A DNA stretch of 64,000 bases from Streptomyces humicola (GCF_024436035.1 NZ_JANFNG010000017.1:1-64000), one strand, 5' to 3'; counted from the first letter of the stretch, positions 1 to 10,934 are shown. Notes: generated from the sequence alone by a model not told the origin. Numbers and translations are program-made.

Positions 1-10
1 GGCTTGACCA
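1..10 (+). rRNA. probable last bases of 23S rRNA
   Basis: The first bases, ggcttgacc, match the form of the 23S rRNA 3' end (GGCTTAACC in E. coli). A complete 5S gene follows about 80 bases later, as in an rRNA operon. Only a few bases are visible, so this rests mainly on position. The 23S-5S spacer fills the gap to the 5S gene. Confidence 0.4.
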
Positions 11-89
11 CACACATTCGTGTGTTGCGTGTTTCGCGTCCACTGTGCGGTTCTGAAACCGCGAACCATCGGGTTGCCGGTTTCATGGT

Positions 90-208
90 GTTTCGGTGGT
101 TATAGCGTTAGGGGTACGCCCGGTTACATTCCGAACCCGGAAGCTAAGCCTTTCAGCGCCGATGGTACTGCAGGGGGGACCCTGTGGGAGAGTAGGACGC
201 CGCCGAAC
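90..208 (+). rRNA. rrf: 5S ribosomal RNA
   Basis: The stretch has the Streptomyces 5S pattern. It opens GTTTCGGTGGTTATAGCG, contains the conserved centre CCGAACCCGGAAGCTAAG, and closes GGACGCCGCCGAAC, which pairs with the opening strand. The length of about 119 nt is standard. It is the last gene of an rRNA operon whose 16S and 23S genes lie to the left of the window. Confidence 0.96.
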
Positions 209-218
209 AATTATTCAG

Positions 219-260
219 CCTTGGTTCCCGGCCCAACAGGGTCGGGAACCAAGGTTTTTT
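219..260 (+). terminator. rRNA operon terminator
   Basis: An inverted repeat of 16 nt per arm (219-234 with 239-254, one G-U type pair) with a 4-nt loop is followed by a run of six T. It is a textbook intrinsic terminator about 10 nt after the 5S gene, and rare in having a true U-tract in this high-GC genome. Confidence 0.95.
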
Positions 261-348
261 GCGTTTTCATCATCCGTCGTTCACCCGCCGCTCGGCTCAG
301 CCTCGTCGTGCGCCGCCACTCTGGCGGCCTCAACGACTGGAGGTTGGC

Positions 349-1320
349 GTGGAGCCGAGCGGCACCGTGGTCGAGGCATCGTTGGTCGCGGCGTATGAGG
401 AGGAGTTCGCGGACCGGGTGGGCGGACGTCGCTTCACGGCGTTCATAGCGGTGAACGAGCAGGCCTCGGCGCTCCGACTGGCCGTCAGCGCCCTGGAGGT
501 CGAGCATGGCGATGAGGTGATCGTGCCGTCGTATGCGCCGGCCGAGGCAGCCGCGTCGATACGGTCGGCGGGCGCCTCGCCTGTCTTCGCCGACATCGAC
601 CCACGGACCTTCTGCCTGGACCCCGAGGCCGTCGCGGCTGCGATCACCCCGCGGACGACCGCCGTCATGGCGGTGCATCAATTCGGCCACCCTGCTGACC
701 TGCACGCCCTCTCGTCGCTCTGCGCGCGCCACGGCCTGGCGCTGTTGGAGGACGCGTCGCAGGCGCAGGCGGCCTCGCTGGATGGCCGGCCCGTCGGCAG
801 CTTCGGCACCGTCACGGCGTTTCCCCTCGGCGTGGTCACCGCCGATCCCGCCCTGTCGCGACGGATCCGCAGGATCCGGGCCGGTCATGAACTGCCAACC
901 GAGGCGTCCGCGGCCGTAGGGCGTTCCGCGCTCGACCAGCTGGCAGGCTTCACTGCCCGGCGCCGGGCCAATGCCCGTGTGTTCGACTCCGCATTGACGG
1001 GCGTGCACGTACCGTACGTCCGGCCGGGGGCTCACCACGTCTATCACCGCTACACGGTGCGTGTGCCGGGCAACGGCCGGCCGGACCGGGACGCGTTCGC
1101 GAAGGCGCTTGCCGCACGTGGTGTGAAGACCGTCGTGCCCGTGCCGACGCCCGTGCACCGTTTGCCCGTTCACCGCAGCGACGCGCATCTGCCGCAGACC
1201 GAGTCAGCTGCCGCGCAGACGTTGTCCCTGCCCATCGATCCGCTTCTCACCGAACGGGAGGTGGAGCGGACCGTCGCGGCGTGCAACGCGCTCGGCGGGC
1301 TGCTCGGCTCATTCGGGTGA
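349..1320 (+). CDS. DegT/DnrJ/EryC1-family protein lacking the PLP lysine
   Basis: This 323-residue protein has the fold type I aminotransferase layout of the DegT/DnrJ/EryC1/StrS family, whose members transaminate nucleotide sugars and related compounds. Visible family motifs are VIVPSYAPAEAAASI (cofactor domain), PVFADIDPRTFCLD, and LLEDASQAQAA. In active enzymes the last is followed by a serine-rich segment that carries the lysine forming the PLP Schiff base. Here that segment is cut to AFPLGVVTAD, so about a dozen residues including the lysine are missing. The protein may be a binding protein or pseudoenzyme. The GTG start at 349 is chosen because GGAGG lies 5 nt upstream; an ATG at 259 would place the start inside the rRNA terminator zone. 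Its last 12 bases overlap the convergent osaC. Confidence 0.8.
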   Translation: MEPSGTVVEASLVAAYEEEFADRVGGRRFTAFIAVNEQASALRLAVSALEVEHGDEVIVPSYAPAEAAASIRSAGASPVFADIDPRTFCLDPEAVAAAITPRTTAVMAVHQFGHPADLHALSSLCARHGLALLEDASQAQAASLDGRPVGSFGTVTAFPLGVVTADPALSRRIRRIRAGHELPTEASAAVGRSALDQLAGFTARRRANARVFDSALTGVHVPYVRPGAHHVYHRYTVRVPGNGRPDRDAFAKALAARGVKTVVPVPTPVHRLPVHRSDAHLPQTESAAAQTLSLPIDPLLTEREVERTVAACNALGGLLGSFG

Positions 1321-3933
1321 TGTGTGCCGATGCTCCGGGACGCGCATCGCAAGGATCGCCATGTCGTCCGACGGCGCGTCCGAGGCGAAGCGTTCCACCG
1401 CCCGCTGGATCCGGGCTGCGACCGCGCCCGCGGTCAGGCCGGTGCTCTGCGAGAGGACCTCGACAAGCCCGTCGTCGCCGAGCATCCTGGTGCCCTCGCG
1501 GCGCTCGGTCACTCCGTCGGTGACGCAGAGCAGCACATCGCCCGGGTCGAGGGTGATCGTCTGCTCCACCAGCTCCAGGTCTTCGAGCACGCCGAGCAGC
1601 GGCTGCGGCTCGGCCGCCGGTTCGACGCTGCCGTCCTGGCGGAGCCGTAGCGGCAGTGGATGACCGGCGCACACGACCTTCAGCTCGGCGCTGCCGTCCT
1701 CCTGCGGCCACAGTTCCCCATAAAGGAGGGTCAGGAAGCGGCTGCGCGCGCCCTCGTCGAGGATGGCGGCGTTGAGCCGCTCCAGCACCGATGGCCCGCT
1801 GAAGCCCTCACGGGCGAGCAGCCGCAGCGCGTGGCGGGCGAGGCCGGTGACGGCCGCGGCCTCGGGGCCGGTGCCGCAGACGTCGCCGATGGCGAAGCCC
1901 CAACAGCCCTCCCGGATCGGGAAGAGGTCGTAGAAGTCGCCGCCGACCTCGTTGCCCTCGCCGGCTGCGCGGTAGATGACCTCGACCTCGACGCCCGGGA
2001 TGTCGGGCAGCTCGGGCGGGAGCAGGCTGCGCTGGAGCGACTGGCTGATGGCGGTGCGCTCGCTGTAGAGGCGGGCGTTGTCGAGGGCGAGTGCGGCGCG
2101 CCGGGAGAGGTCCTCGGCGAGTTCGAGGATCTCCTGGCGGAAGCGCTCGTCGGACGGTTTGCCGAGGGTGAGCATGCCGATCACCCGATTGCGTGCAACG
2201 AGCGGCAGGACGACGGTCTCGCCGCCGACGGCCGTTGCGGTGGCCTGGGCGGTGCCGCTCGAAGGGTGACCGGCCGCGCCGAGGCCGAGGCTGCGCATCG
2301 AGGCCCGCAGTGCGAGCGAGTGGGAGGCCTCGGACGGTGCGTTCCACACGCGGGCGCCGGGCGTCGGGTCGGGGGACGGCGGGTCGATCCGCTCCAGGAG
2401 CGCCTTGAGGCCGTCGATGCGGTCCTCGTCCTCGTGGAGGACGAAGGCGAGCTCCGGGTCCGACTGCTCGGCGATGGTGTAGACGGCACACCAGCTGGCG
2501 AGTGTGGGCACGGTCATCTGGGCCATCAGGGCGAGCGTCTGGTCGCGCTCCAGGGTGCCCGCGAGCAGGTCGGAGGCCTCGACGAGGAAGGAGAGCGACC
2601 CGCGGCGGAGCCGTTCGAGCTCGGTGAGGCGGGCGCTCTCGACGGCGAGGGCGATGCGGTCGGCCGCGAACTGCAGGCGCAGTGCCTCTTCGTTGCTGTA
2701 GCGGCCCGGAGTCTCGGCTGCGACGCCGAGGGAGCCGGTGAGCCGTCCTTCGACCTTGAGCGGCACGGTGACGACGGAGCGCATGCCGGTGCCGACGAGG
2801 AGCGGCACAGCGCCGGGCGCGGCGGTGAGGTCCTCGTGGACGGCGGGCATGCGGGCGCTGCCGTAGCGGCCGGTGCCGGCCTCGACGGGGACGCGGGCGA
2901 AGCGCTGGCGGGCCGAGGGGAGGCCGGTGGAGGCGCGGACCTCCAGTTCGGTCTCGTCGTCGGTGGCGAGCAGCAGGTAGGCGGCGTCGCCGTCGAGCAT
3001 GTCGCGTGCGCGTTCGACGGTGCGCTGCAGCAGCCCGTCGAGGTCGTCGGGGGCGGGGGAGCCGATGAAGACCTCGAAGGGGTCGACGGTGGTCTTGCCG
3101 CGGTCGGCCGGCGTGTTGTCCTGGACGGCGCCGCGCGGGGCGCTCTGCAGGATGGCGCGCTCGTGGTCCCGGACCAGCAGGCAGACAGTGGACGGCTCGC
3201 CGCCGGTGTCGCGTACCCGCAGGTGGGAGCCATAGACGGGCTGGACCTTGCCGTCGGCGCCGCGGATTCCGTAGGAGCCCTCCCAGCGGGACAGGCGCAG
3301 CGCCTCGGCGAGGCCGAAGCCGGTGCCGGGTGTCTGCGGCCAGGCGGTGAAGTCGCCGAGGGGGACGCCGACGGCCTGGTCGGCGGTGTGGCCGAAGAGT
3401 GCCTGGGCGTCGTCGTTCCAGCCGCTGATGACGCCGCCGCGGTCCACCTGGACGACGGCGACGCGCACGCGGGAGTCGGCGAGCGGGAGGGCGGTGAGCG
3501 GCAGGGCGGGGCCGGCGGCGCGGGTGCCGGCGGGGCGTTCCGGCAGGTCGAGCTGGAACCACACCTGCTTGTGGGTGGGGGTGTACTCCACGCCCCAGCG
3601 GCTGGCCAGCGCGGAGCAGAGGATCAGGCCGCGGCCGCCCTCGCGGTCGGGCGAGAGTTCGGCGGCGGAGGTGTCGTGGAGCGGAATTTCTCGTTCGGGG
3701 TAATGGTCGGCGACCTCGATGCGGACCGCGCTCGGGTAGCGCAGGCAGAGTACGTCGGCTGCGGTGCCCGCGTGGACGACGGCATTGGTGACGAGCTCGC
3801 TGGTGAGGACGACGGCGTCGTCCACGACGTCGGTGAAGCCCCATCCCTGGAGCGTGTCGCGGACGAATCCCCGGGCGGTGGCGACCGAGCGCCCGACAGG
3901 CTCGAAGGTGGCGGCTGCCCGCGCGGTGATCAC
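1309..3933 (-). CDS. osaC: OsaC-like anti-sigma kinase / PP2C phosphatase, PAS-GAF
   Basis: A large cytosolic regulator of 874 residues. Its order is an N-terminal RsbW-type ATPase domain (ELVTNAVVHAG as N box, GGRGLILCSAL as G box), a PAS domain (about 170-260), two GAF domains (about 300-640), and a SpoIIE-type PP2C phosphatase domain (GGDFYDLF and GDVCGTGPEAAA as metal-binding motifs). This architecture and its place divergent from osaA match OsaC of S. coelicolor, reported to modulate sigma B after osmotic stress. The GTG start at 3933 is preferred because AAGGAG lies 4 nt upstream; the frame stays open to an ATG at 4059 without a clear ribosome site. The role is inferred from the ortholog. 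Confidence 0.88.
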   Translation of the reverse strand: MITARAAATFEPVGRSVATARGFVRDTLQGWGFTDVVDDAVVLTSELVTNAVVHAGTAADVLCLRYPSAVRIEVADHYPEREIPLHDTSAAELSPDREGGRGLILCSALASRWGVEYTPTHKQVWFQLDLPERPAGTRAAGPALPLTALPLADSRVRVAVVQVDRGGVISGWNDDAQALFGHTADQAVGVPLGDFTAWPQTPGTGFGLAEALRLSRWEGSYGIRGADGKVQPVYGSHLRVRDTGGEPSTVCLLVRDHERAILQSAPRGAVQDNTPADRGKTTVDPFEVFIGSPAPDDLDGLLQRTVERARDMLDGDAAYLLLATDDETELEVRASTGLPSARQRFARVPVEAGTGRYGSARMPAVHEDLTAAPGAVPLLVGTGMRSVVTVPLKVEGRLTGSLGVAAETPGRYSNEEALRLQFAADRIALAVESARLTELERLRRGSLSFLVEASDLLAGTLERDQTLALMAQMTVPTLASWCAVYTIAEQSDPELAFVLHEDEDRIDGLKALLERIDPPSPDPTPGARVWNAPSEASHSLALRASMRSLGLGAAGHPSSGTAQATATAVGGETVVLPLVARNRVIGMLTLGKPSDERFRQEILELAEDLSRRAALALDNARLYSERTAISQSLQRSLLPPELPDIPGVEVEVIYRAAGEGNEVGGDFYDLFPIREGCWGFAIGDVCGTGPEAAAVTGLARHALRLLAREGFSGPSVLERLNAAILDEGARSRFLTLLYGELWPQEDGSAELKVVCAGHPLPLRLRQDGSVEPAAEPQPLLGVLEDLELVEQTITLDPGDVLLCVTDGVTERREGTRMLGDDGLVEVLSQSTGLTAGAVAARIQRAVERFASDAPSDDMAILAMRVPEHRHTSPE

Positions 3934-4306
3934 AAAACTCCTTGTGTGTTGCACGTCACCCGATTCCTGGCCGCGCTGCCCGCCGACGTGCGGCAACCAG
4001 GTTTCGGACGCGTCGGCCGTGGCCGAGGCTCGCCCCCGTTCGGCGCTCTGCTCGCGCATTTTCGCGGCACCCCTCCGCTGCCCAGGTGTACGCCCGGCTG
4101 TTGGCGGGCAACCGGATGCCAGGTTACTTACCCACCCCGGTCCTGTGTGCGCCGGTTGCGGGTGTTTTCCCTCGGGATCCTGCCGCAGTTCGTATGCGAA
4201 GCTGCGGAACTGTTATGGGCGGGTCCTGTCATGGTGAAACACTGGGAATGCCTTGGGCGGGCAGGAGCCAGGGCACGTCGTCGTACGACCCTCCGGGAGG
4301 GACACG
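3934..4306. promoter_or_regulatory. osaC/osaA divergent control region
   Basis: This 373-base gap separates the divergent osaC and osaA starts and must hold both promoters. The only clear structure is an imperfect inverted repeat at 4178-4206 (ccgcagttcg, a short loop, then cgaagctgcgg), placed about 100 bases before the osaA start. I see no convincing -35/-10 pair of the housekeeping type. Confidence 0.45.
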
Positions 4307-7300
4307 GTGGAGTCTGGTGCATCGTCGCGTGGAACGGCCATGCGGACGAAGAGCGCACGGTCCCGCGCCAATGGGACCGTCGAGGTCGACGCGGCTGCTC
4401 TGCACAGGATGCTGGCGGCGCTCGTCGCCATGCGCGAGGGCAATTTCCGCAAGCGGCTGACGGTCTCGGGTGACGGGGTGATGGCCGAGATCGCGGCCGT
4501 CTTCAACGAGGTCGCGGACCGTAACCAGCACCTGACGGGTGAGCTGGCGCGGGTCCGGCGGGTGGTCGGCCGTGAGGGCAAGCTCACGGAGCGTCTCGAT
4601 ATCGGGGCGTGCGAGGGCTCCTGGGCGGCGGCGATCGATGCGTCGAACGCGCTGGTGGACGACCTCGTACGGCCGGTCTCCGAGGTGGGGCGGGTGCTCT
4701 CCGCGGTTGCGGAGGGCGACCTGGAGCAGCGGATGGACCTGCGCTCGCAGGGCTCCGACGGTTCGGCGCACCCGTTGCGCGGCGAGTTCCTGAAGGTCGG
4801 GCGCACCGTCAACGGCCTCGTCGACCAGCTGTCGGCGTTCACCGACGAGGTGACCCGGGTGGCCAGTGAGGTGGGCACTGAGGGCAAGCTCGGCGGCCAG
4901 GCACGAGTGCGCGGAATGTCGGGTTCGTGGAAGGATCTAACGGATTCCGTCAATACGATGGCGTCCCGGCTGACCGCTCAGGTGCGGGACATCGCCCTGG
5001 TGACGACGGCCGTGGCCAAGGGTGATCTGTCACGCAAGGTCACGGTGCATGTGGCCGGCGAGATGCTGGAGCTGAAGAACACCGTCAACACGATGGTGGA
5101 CCAGCTCTCCTCGTTCGCCTCCGAGGTGACGCGGGTGGCGAGGGAGGTGGGCACCGAGGGCGAGTTGGGCGGCCAGGCGAAGGTGCCGGGCGTTGCTGGT
5201 GTGTGGAAGGACCTGACGGACTCCGTCAACCTGATGGCCGGCAACCTCACTGCTCAGGTGCGGGACATCGCCCAGGTGACGACGGCGGTGGCCAATGGCG
5301 ACCTGTCGCAGAAGATCACGATCGGTGCGCGCGGCGAGGTCGCCCAGCTCGCCGAGACCATCAACGCGATGACTGAGACGCTGCGTACCTTCGCCGACGA
5401 GGTGACCCGTGTCGCGGGTGAGGTCGGGGCGGAAGGGCAGTTGGGCGGCCAGGCACAGGTGCCGGGGGCGGCGGGGATCTGGAAGGACCTGACGGACTCG
5501 GTCAACACGGCGTTCCGTAACCTCACCGCTCAGGTGCGGGACATCGCCCAGGTGACGACGGCGGTGGCCAATGGTGACCTGTCGCAGAAGGTGACGGTCG
5601 ACGTCTCCGGCGAGATGCTGGAGTTGAAGAACACCGTCAACACGATGGTCGATCAGCTGTCCGCGTTCGGCGCCGAAGTCACGCGCGTGGCGCGGGAGAT
5701 CGGCGTCGAGGGTGAACTCGGCGGCCAGGCACAGGTGCCGGGGGCGGCCGGTACGTGGAAGGACCTGACGGACTCGGTCAACACGGCGTTCCGCAACCTC
5801 ACCGGACAGGTGCGCAATATCGCCCAGGTGACGACGGCGGTGGCCAATGGTGACCTGTCGCAGAAGGTGACGGTCGACGTCTCCGGCGAGATGCTCCAGC
5901 TGAAGAACACCGTCAACACGATGGTGGACCAGCTCTCCTCCTTCGCCGCGCAGGTGACGCGGATGGCGCGGGACGTGGGCACCGAGGGCCGCCTCGGCGG
6001 CCAGGCCCGTGTCGACGGCGTGTCGGGCACCTGGAAGGACCTGACGGACTCCGTCAACTTCATGGCCGGCAACCTCACCTCCCAGGTGCGTCAGATCGCC
6101 CAGGTGACGACGGCGGTGGCGCGCGGTGACCTGTCGCAGAAGATCGAGGTCGATGCGCGGGGCGAGATCCTGGAGCTGAAGAACACGATCAACACGATGG
6201 TGGACCAGCTGTCGGCCTTCGCGGACCAGGTGACCCGGGTGGCGCGCGAGGTGGGTACGGAGGGCCGCCTCGGCGGCCAGGCCCAGGTCCCGGGCGTCGC
6301 CGGCGTGTGGCGTGATCTGACCGACTCGGTGAACGGCATGGCCGGCAACCTCACCGCTCAGGTCCGCAACATCGCGCAGGTCGCCACCGCGGTGGCGCGC
6401 GGTGACCTGTCACAGAAGATCGACGTGGACGCGCGGGGCGAGATCCTGGAGCTGAAGAACACGATCAACACGATGGTGGACCAGCTGTCGGCCTTCGCCG
6501 AGCAGGTGACGCGGGTCGCCCGCGAGGTGGGTACCGAGGGCATCCTGGGCGGCCAGGCCGATGTTAAGGGCGTGTCGGGCACCTGGAAGGACCTGACGCA
6601 GTCCGTGAACGGCATGGCGGCCAACCTGACTGGCCAGGTCCGCAACATCGCCGAGGTCACCACCGCGGTGGCCAACGGCGACCTGTCCAAGAAGATCACA
6701 GTCGACGCGAAGGGCGAGATCCTCGCCCTTGTCACCACGGTGAACACGATGGTGGACCAGCTGTCGGCCTTCGCCGACGAGGTGACGCGGGTCGCCCGCG
6801 AGGTGGGTACGGAGGGCCAGCTCGGCGGCCAGGCCCGGGTGCGGGACGTGGCGGGCATCTGGAAGGACCTCACCGACAACGTCAACCTGATGGCGAACAA
6901 CCTGACCAGCCAGGTGCGCAGCATCGCCCAGGTCTCCGCGGCCGTCGCCAACGGCGACCTGACGAAGAAGATCACGGTGGAGGCGCGCGGCGAGGTCGCC
7001 CAGCTCGCCGAGACCATCAACACCATGGTGGACACCCTGTCCGCCTTCGGTGACGAGGTGACGCGGGTGGCGCGCGAGGTGGGTACGGAGGGCCGCCTGG
7101 GCGGCCAGGCCCGTGTCCCCGGCGTGTCGGGCACCTGGAAGGACCTCACCGAGTCGGTGAACTCGATGGCGTCCAACCTGACCAGCCAGGTCCGCAACAT
7201 CGCGATGGTCACCACCGCGGTCGCCCGCGGCGACCTCTCCAAGAAGATCGACGTGGACGCCCGGGGCGAGATCCTCGAGCTGAAGACGACGATCAACACC

Positions 7301-9808
7301 ATGGTCGACCAGCTGTCGGCGTTCGGTGACGAGGTGACGCGGGTGGCGCGCGAGGTGGGCACCGAGGGCCGCCTGGGCGGCCAGGCCCGCGTGCCCGGCG
7401 TCTCCGGCATCTGGAAGGACCTGACCGGGTCCGTGAACCTGATGGCGAACAACCTCACCAGCCAGGTCCGCAACATCGCGCAGGTGGCCACGGCCGTGAC
7501 CCGCGGCGATCTCAACCTGAAGATCGACGTGGATGCGGCCGGCGAGATCCTGGAGCTGCAGGACTACATCAACACGATGATCGTCAAGCTCCGCGAGACC
7601 ACCATCGCCAACAAGGAGCAGGACTGGCTCAAGGGCAACCTGGCCCGCATCTCCGGCCTGATGCAGGGCCGCCGTGACCTGCACGACGTCGCCGCCCTCA
7701 TCATGAGCGAGCTGACGCCGGTGGTCGCGGCCCAGCACGGCGCGTTCTTCCTCGCGCAGGAGACCGGCGACAGCGAGACGATCGGCAGCGACGGCGGCCC
7801 GGCCCCGTACGAGCTGCGGCTGATCGGCTCCTACGGGTACTCCAGCTCCACCATGCCGACCTCGTTCCTGCCCGGTGAGTCGCTGATCGGGCAGGCCGCG
7901 GTGGAGAAGCGCACCATCCTGGTGGAGAACGTGCCGCCCGGCTACCTCAAGATCGCCTCCGGGCTCGGCGAGGCGCCGCCGGCGCACGTCATCGTGCTGC
8001 CCGTGCTGTTCGAGGACCGGATCCTCGGCGTGATCGAGCTGGCCTCGTTCCAGCCCTTCACGCAGATCCAGCGGGACTTCCTCAGCCAGATCGCGGAGAT
8101 GATCGCGACCAGCGTCAACACCATCAGCGTCAACACCAAGACCGAGAAGCTGCTTGCGCAGTCGCAGGAGCTGACTGCGCAACTGCGAGAGCGTTCGGCC
8201 GAGTTGGAGAACCGGCAGAAGGCGCTTCAGTCGTCCAACGCCGAACTGGAGGAGAAGGCGGAGCTGCTCGCCCAGCAGAACCGCGACATCGAGGTGAAGA
8301 ACACCGAGATCGAGGAGGCCCGCCAGGTCCTGGAGGAGCGTGCCGAGCAGCTCGCGGTCTCGATGCGCTACAAGTCGGAGTTCCTCGCCAACATGTCGCA
8401 CGAGCTGCGTACACCGCTCAACTCGCTACTGATCCTGGCCAAGTTGCTCGCCGACAACGCCGACGGCAACCTGTCGCCCAAGCAGGTGGAGTTCGCCGAA
8501 ACGATCCATGGTGCGGGTTCCGACCTGCTTCAGCTCATCAACGACATCCTCGACCTGTCGAAGGTCGAGGCGGGCAAGATGGACGTCAGCCCGACGCGTA
8601 TCGCACTGGTGCAGCTGGTGGACTACGTGGAGGCCACCTTCCGGCCGCTCACCGCAGAGAAGGGCCTGGACTTCTCGGTGCGGGTCTCCCCGGAGCTGCC
8701 GGTCACGCTCCACACCGACGAGCAGCGGCTGCTGCAGGTGCTGCGCAACCTGCTCTCCAACGCGGTGAAGTTCACAGACGCGGGCGCCGTCGAACTCGTC
8801 ATCCGGCCGGCCGGATCCGACATCCCGGTCGGCATCCGGGAGCAGATGTTGGAGGCCGGGGTGCTGCACGACCCCGACCAGGAGATGATCGCGTTCTCGG
8901 TCACCGACACCGGCATCGGCATCGCTGCCAGCAAGATGCGCGTGATCTTCGAGGCGTTCAAGCAGGCGGACGGCACCACGAGCCGCAAGTACGGCGGCAC
9001 CGGCCTCGGCCTGTCGATCAGCCGCGAGATCGCCCGGCTGCTCGGCGGCGAGATCCACGCCGACAGCGAGCCGGGCCGCGGCTCGACCTTCACCCTCTAC
9101 CTGCCGCTCAGCCTCGGCGACGCCCCGGCATCGCACGAGATGCCGCAACTGCCCTCGGCCGAGGAGCACACCTCGCCGGGCGAGGCGAGGGAGACCAAGG
9201 ACACCGGTCGGGCTGCACAGGAGGCCGAGGCAGGCGTGCAGGGCTCGCGCGCCCGCGTCGGCGGCCTGTCGTCCCGGCTGCGCCGCCGCGCGCTGCCGCC
9301 TGCGGAGCGCACGACGGTGCCCGGCCAGGCGGCGCAGGGGCAGCCGTCAGGGGGCGAGGCGTGGGCCGACGGTGCCGCCGGGGACGAGGCGAAGCAGGGC
9401 GACTCGGGGGCCCTGGGCGATTTCGGTGGCTTCGGTGGCGAGAAAGTGCTGATCGTCGACGACGACATCCGCAACGTCTTCGCGCTCACCAGCGTGCTGG
9501 AGCAGCACGGGCTCACGGTGCTGTACGCGGAGAACGGCCGCGAGGGGATCGAGGTGCTCGAACAGCACGACGACGTCGCGGTCGTCCTGATGGACATCAT
9601 GATGCCGGAGATGGATGGCTATGCCACGACATCGGCGATTCGCCGAATGCCTCAGTTCGCGGGACTGCCGATCATCGCGCTCACCGCGAAGGCGATGAAG
9701 GGTGACCGGGAGAAGAGCATCGAGTCCGGTGCGTCCGACTATGTCACCAAGCCTGTCGACACCGATCACCTGTTGTCCGTCATGGATCAGTGGATGCACA
9801 CACGTTGA
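4307..9808 (+). CDS. osaA: OsaA-like poly-HAMP hybrid histidine kinase
   Basis: A soluble hybrid sensor kinase of about 1,833 residues, matching OsaA of the S. coelicolor osmoadaptation system in size and layout. Residues 30-1100 form tandem HAMP units of about 92 residues, each with motifs such as GDLSQKITV and [10 protein letters not shown] count twelve GDLxxKI-type copies. Next come a GAF domain (1115-1270), a coiled coil (1275-1350), the HisKA box [10 protein letters not shown] (about 1365), a HATPase domain ([29 protein letters not shown]), and a C-terminal receiver with the phospho-acceptor in [11 protein letters not shown]. There is no membrane segment, so the signal is probably cytosolic or protein-borne. 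The GTG start follows GGAGG with a 7-nt gap. osaB follows in the same direction. Confidence 0.92.
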   Translation: MESGASSRGTAMRTKSARSRANGTVEVDAAALHRMLAALVAMREGNFRKRLTVSGDGVMAEIAAVFNEVADRNQHLTGELARVRRVVGREGKLTERLDIGACEGSWAAAIDASNALVDDLVRPVSEVGRVLSAVAEGDLEQRMDLRSQGSDGSAHPLRGEFLKVGRTVNGLVDQLSAFTDEVTRVASEVGTEGKLGGQARVRGMSGSWKDLTDSVNTMASRLTAQVRDIALVTTAVAKGDLSRKVTVHVAGEMLELKNTVNTMVDQLSSFASEVTRVAREVGTEGELGGQAKVPGVAGVWKDLTDSVNLMAGNLTAQVRDIAQVTTAVANGDLSQKITIGARGEVAQLAETINAMTETLRTFADEVTRVAGEVGAEGQLGGQAQVPGAAGIWKDLTDSVNTAFRNLTAQVRDIAQVTTAVANGDLSQKVTVDVSGEMLELKNTVNTMVDQLSAFGAEVTRVAREIGVEGELGGQAQVPGAAGTWKDLTDSVNTAFRNLTGQVRNIAQVTTAVANGDLSQKVTVDVSGEMLQLKNTVNTMVDQLSSFAAQVTRMARDVGTEGRLGGQARVDGVSGTWKDLTDSVNFMAGNLTSQVRQIAQVTTAVARGDLSQKIEVDARGEILELKNTINTMVDQLSAFADQVTRVAREVGTEGRLGGQAQVPGVAGVWRDLTDSVNGMAGNLTAQVRNIAQVATAVARGDLSQKIDVDARGEILELKNTINTMVDQLSAFAEQVTRVAREVGTEGILGGQADVKGVSGTWKDLTQSVNGMAANLTGQVRNIAEVTTAVANGDLSKKITVDAKGEILALVTTVNTMVDQLSAFADEVTRVAREVGTEGQLGGQARVRDVAGIWKDLTDNVNLMANNLTSQVRSIAQVSAAVANGDLTKKITVEARGEVAQLAETINTMVDTLSAFGDEVTRVAREVGTEGRLGGQARVPGVSGTWKDLTESVNSMASNLTSQVRNIAMVTTAVARGDLSKKIDVDARGEILELKTTINTMVDQLSAFGDEVTRVAREVGTEGRLGGQARVPGVSGIWKDLTGSVNLMANNLTSQVRNIAQVATAVTRGDLNLKIDVDAAGEILELQDYINTMIVKLRETTIANKEQDWLKGNLARISGLMQGRRDLHDVAALIMSELTPVVAAQHGAFFLAQETGDSETIGSDGGPAPYELRLIGSYGYSSSTMPTSFLPGESLIGQAAVEKRTILVENVPPGYLKIASGLGEAPPAHVIVLPVLFEDRILGVIELASFQPFTQIQRDFLSQIAEMIATSVNTISVNTKTEKLLAQSQELTAQLRERSAELENRQKALQSSNAELEEKAELLAQQNRDIEVKNTEIEEARQVLEERAEQLAVSMRYKSEFLANMSHELRTPLNSLLILAKLLADNADGNLSPKQVEFAETIHGAGSDLLQLINDILDLSKVEAGKMDVSPTRIALVQLVDYVEATFRPLTAEKGLDFSVRVSPELPVTLHTDEQRLLQVLRNLLSNAVKFTDAGAVELVIRPAGSDIPVGIREQMLEAGVLHDPDQEMIAFSVTDTGIGIAASKMRVIFEAFKQADGTTSRKYGGTGLGLSISREIARLLGGEIHADSEPGRGSTFTLYLPLSLGDAPASHEMPQLPSAEEHTSPGEARETKDTGRAAQEAEAGVQGSRARVGGLSSRLRRRALPPAERTTVPGQAAQGQPSGGEAWADGAAGDEAKQGDSGALGDFGGFGGEKVLIVDDDIRNVFALTSVLEQHGLTVLYAENGREGIEVLEQHDDVAVVLMDIMMPEMDGYATTSAIRRMPQFAGLPIIALTAKAMKGDREKSIESGASDYVTKPVDTDHLLSVMDQWMHTR
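4800..7560 (+). repeat. tandem coding repeats, period about 276 bp
   Basis: The HAMP array of osaA is encoded by ten or so direct repeats of about 276 bases that are highly similar at the DNA level, for example the recurring stretches around aacacgatggtggaccag and gaggtgacgcgggtggc. Such an array can expand or contract by recombination, so repeat number may vary between strains. Confidence 0.85.
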
Positions 9809-10125
9809 CCGCAACACCGCCTGCAACGTTCACCAGGATGGAGATCGGATGAGATCCGGATGAGTTTGCGTCATGCCGTGACGCGACGCGCCCCATCGGG
9901 TGTGAGACTCCGGAATTCAGGGAACCTTCTGGGCTCCCGCTACGTTTCTGCTACGTGCACAGTGACATGGCGGTGACAGGGTGTGGCGAACGACAGGGTG
10001 CGGCTACCATGACCGGCACAAGGACGGGCGGCGTGCAGGAGTCGCCCATGGGGGCGGCGAACGGTGCTTCCCCGGGCTCTGTGAGCCGGGTGGGCCCCAT
10101 GCCGGGACGAGGAGGAGGGCGGGCC
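9809..10125. other. osaA-osaB intergenic region
   Basis: This 317-base stretch has no supported gene. An open frame runs into osaB from 9955, but it has no ribosome site and encodes glycine-rich low-complexity sequence before the receiver domain. A separate osaB promoter may lie here; I could not identify its hexamers. Confidence 0.4.
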
Positions 10126-10806
10126 ATGGTGCAGAAGGCCAAGATCCTCCTGGTCGATGACCGGCCGGAGAATCTGCTGGCGCTGGAGGCCATCCTCTCC
10201 GCGCTCGATCAGACGCTGGTGCGGGCATCGTCCGGGGAGGAGGCGCTCAAAGCGCTGCTCACGGACGACTTTGCGGTCATCCTGCTCGATGTCCAGATGC
10301 CGGGCATGGACGGGTTCGAGACGGCGGCGCACATCAAGCGCCGCGAACGCACCCGCGACATCCCGATCATCTTCCTGACCGCCATCAATCACGGGCCGCA
10401 CCACACCTTCCGCGGCTACGCGGCCGGCGCCGTGGACTACATCTCCAAGCCGTTCGACCCATGGGTGCTGCGGGCGAAGGTCTCGGTCTTCGTCGAGCTC
10501 TACATGAAGAACTGCCAACTTCGCGAGCAGGCCGCCTTGCTGAGGCTCCAGCTCGAACAGGGTGGGCAGGCCGGTGCCAATGGCACCAAGGAGCCGACCG
10601 GGCTCATCGCGGAGCTGTCGGCGCGGCTCGCCGCCGTGGAGGAGCAGGCCGAGGCGCTCTCCAAGCAGCTCGACGACTCCGCGGACGCGGCCGCCGTCGC
10701 CACCGCGGCCCATCTGGAGCGCAAGCTCACCGGACTGCGGCGGGCGCTGGACGCGCTCGAACCCGGCGCCGACCCCGGCACGCCCTCGGTGCCGCCGCAG
10801 GGATGA
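10126..10806 (+). CDS. osaB: OsaB-like response regulator
   Basis: A 226-residue response regulator and the presumed partner of OsaA. Residues 4-125 are a receiver domain with the acidic pair in ILLVDDRPEN, the acceptor aspartate in ILLDVQMPGMDG, the conserved threonine in IIFLTAIN, and the lysine in VDYISKPFDP. The C-terminal half is a predicted coiled coil (about 140-215) and not a DNA-binding domain, which agrees with OsaB acting by protein contacts. The ATG at 10126 is preceded by GGAGGAGG 7 nt upstream, a much better start than the ATG at 9955. The link to osmotic response is by orthology. Confidence 0.9.
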   Translation: MVQKAKILLVDDRPENLLALEAILSALDQTLVRASSGEEALKALLTDDFAVILLDVQMPGMDGFETAAHIKRRERTRDIPIIFLTAINHGPHHTFRGYAAGAVDYISKPFDPWVLRAKVSVFVELYMKNCQLREQAALLRLQLEQGGQAGANGTKEPTGLIAELSARLAAVEEQAEALSKQLDDSADAAAVATAAHLERKLTGLRRALDALEPGADPGTPSVPPQG

Positions 10807-10821
10807 ACCGCATGGACTAAT

Positions 10822-10840
10822 GGTTGACGCTTCGTCAACC
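10822..10840. promoter_or_regulatory. 19-nt palindrome upstream of ftsK
   Basis: The perfect inverted repeat ggttgacg-ctt-cgtcaacc lies 15 bases after the osaB stop and about 95 bases before ftsK. It has no T-run, so it may be either an actinobacterial hairpin terminator of osaAB or an operator for ftsK. Confidence 0.5.
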
Positions 10841-10934
10841 CGCCTCGCCCCGCCCGTCTCCTGCGTGACGACACGAACGGGCGTATGGGGCACCTCATGT
10901 GTCCGCTCAGGGCAACAACGGTAACCTCGGCACC

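Noticed and set aside
1660-4473. A 937-codon open frame on the plus strand opposite osaC.
   Set aside because: It mirrors osaC codons, a known effect of high-GC coding DNA. It has low-complexity Ala/Gly/Arg/Asp composition and no domain.
4800-7560. The osaA repeats as a possible assembly artefact or insertion.
   Set aside because: They stay in one open frame with gradual sequence drift and match the known poly-HAMP design of OsaA.
6410-8401. A 663-codon minus-strand frame opposite osaA.
   Set aside because: It copies the osaA repeat pattern in antisense and shows no protein motif or start signal.
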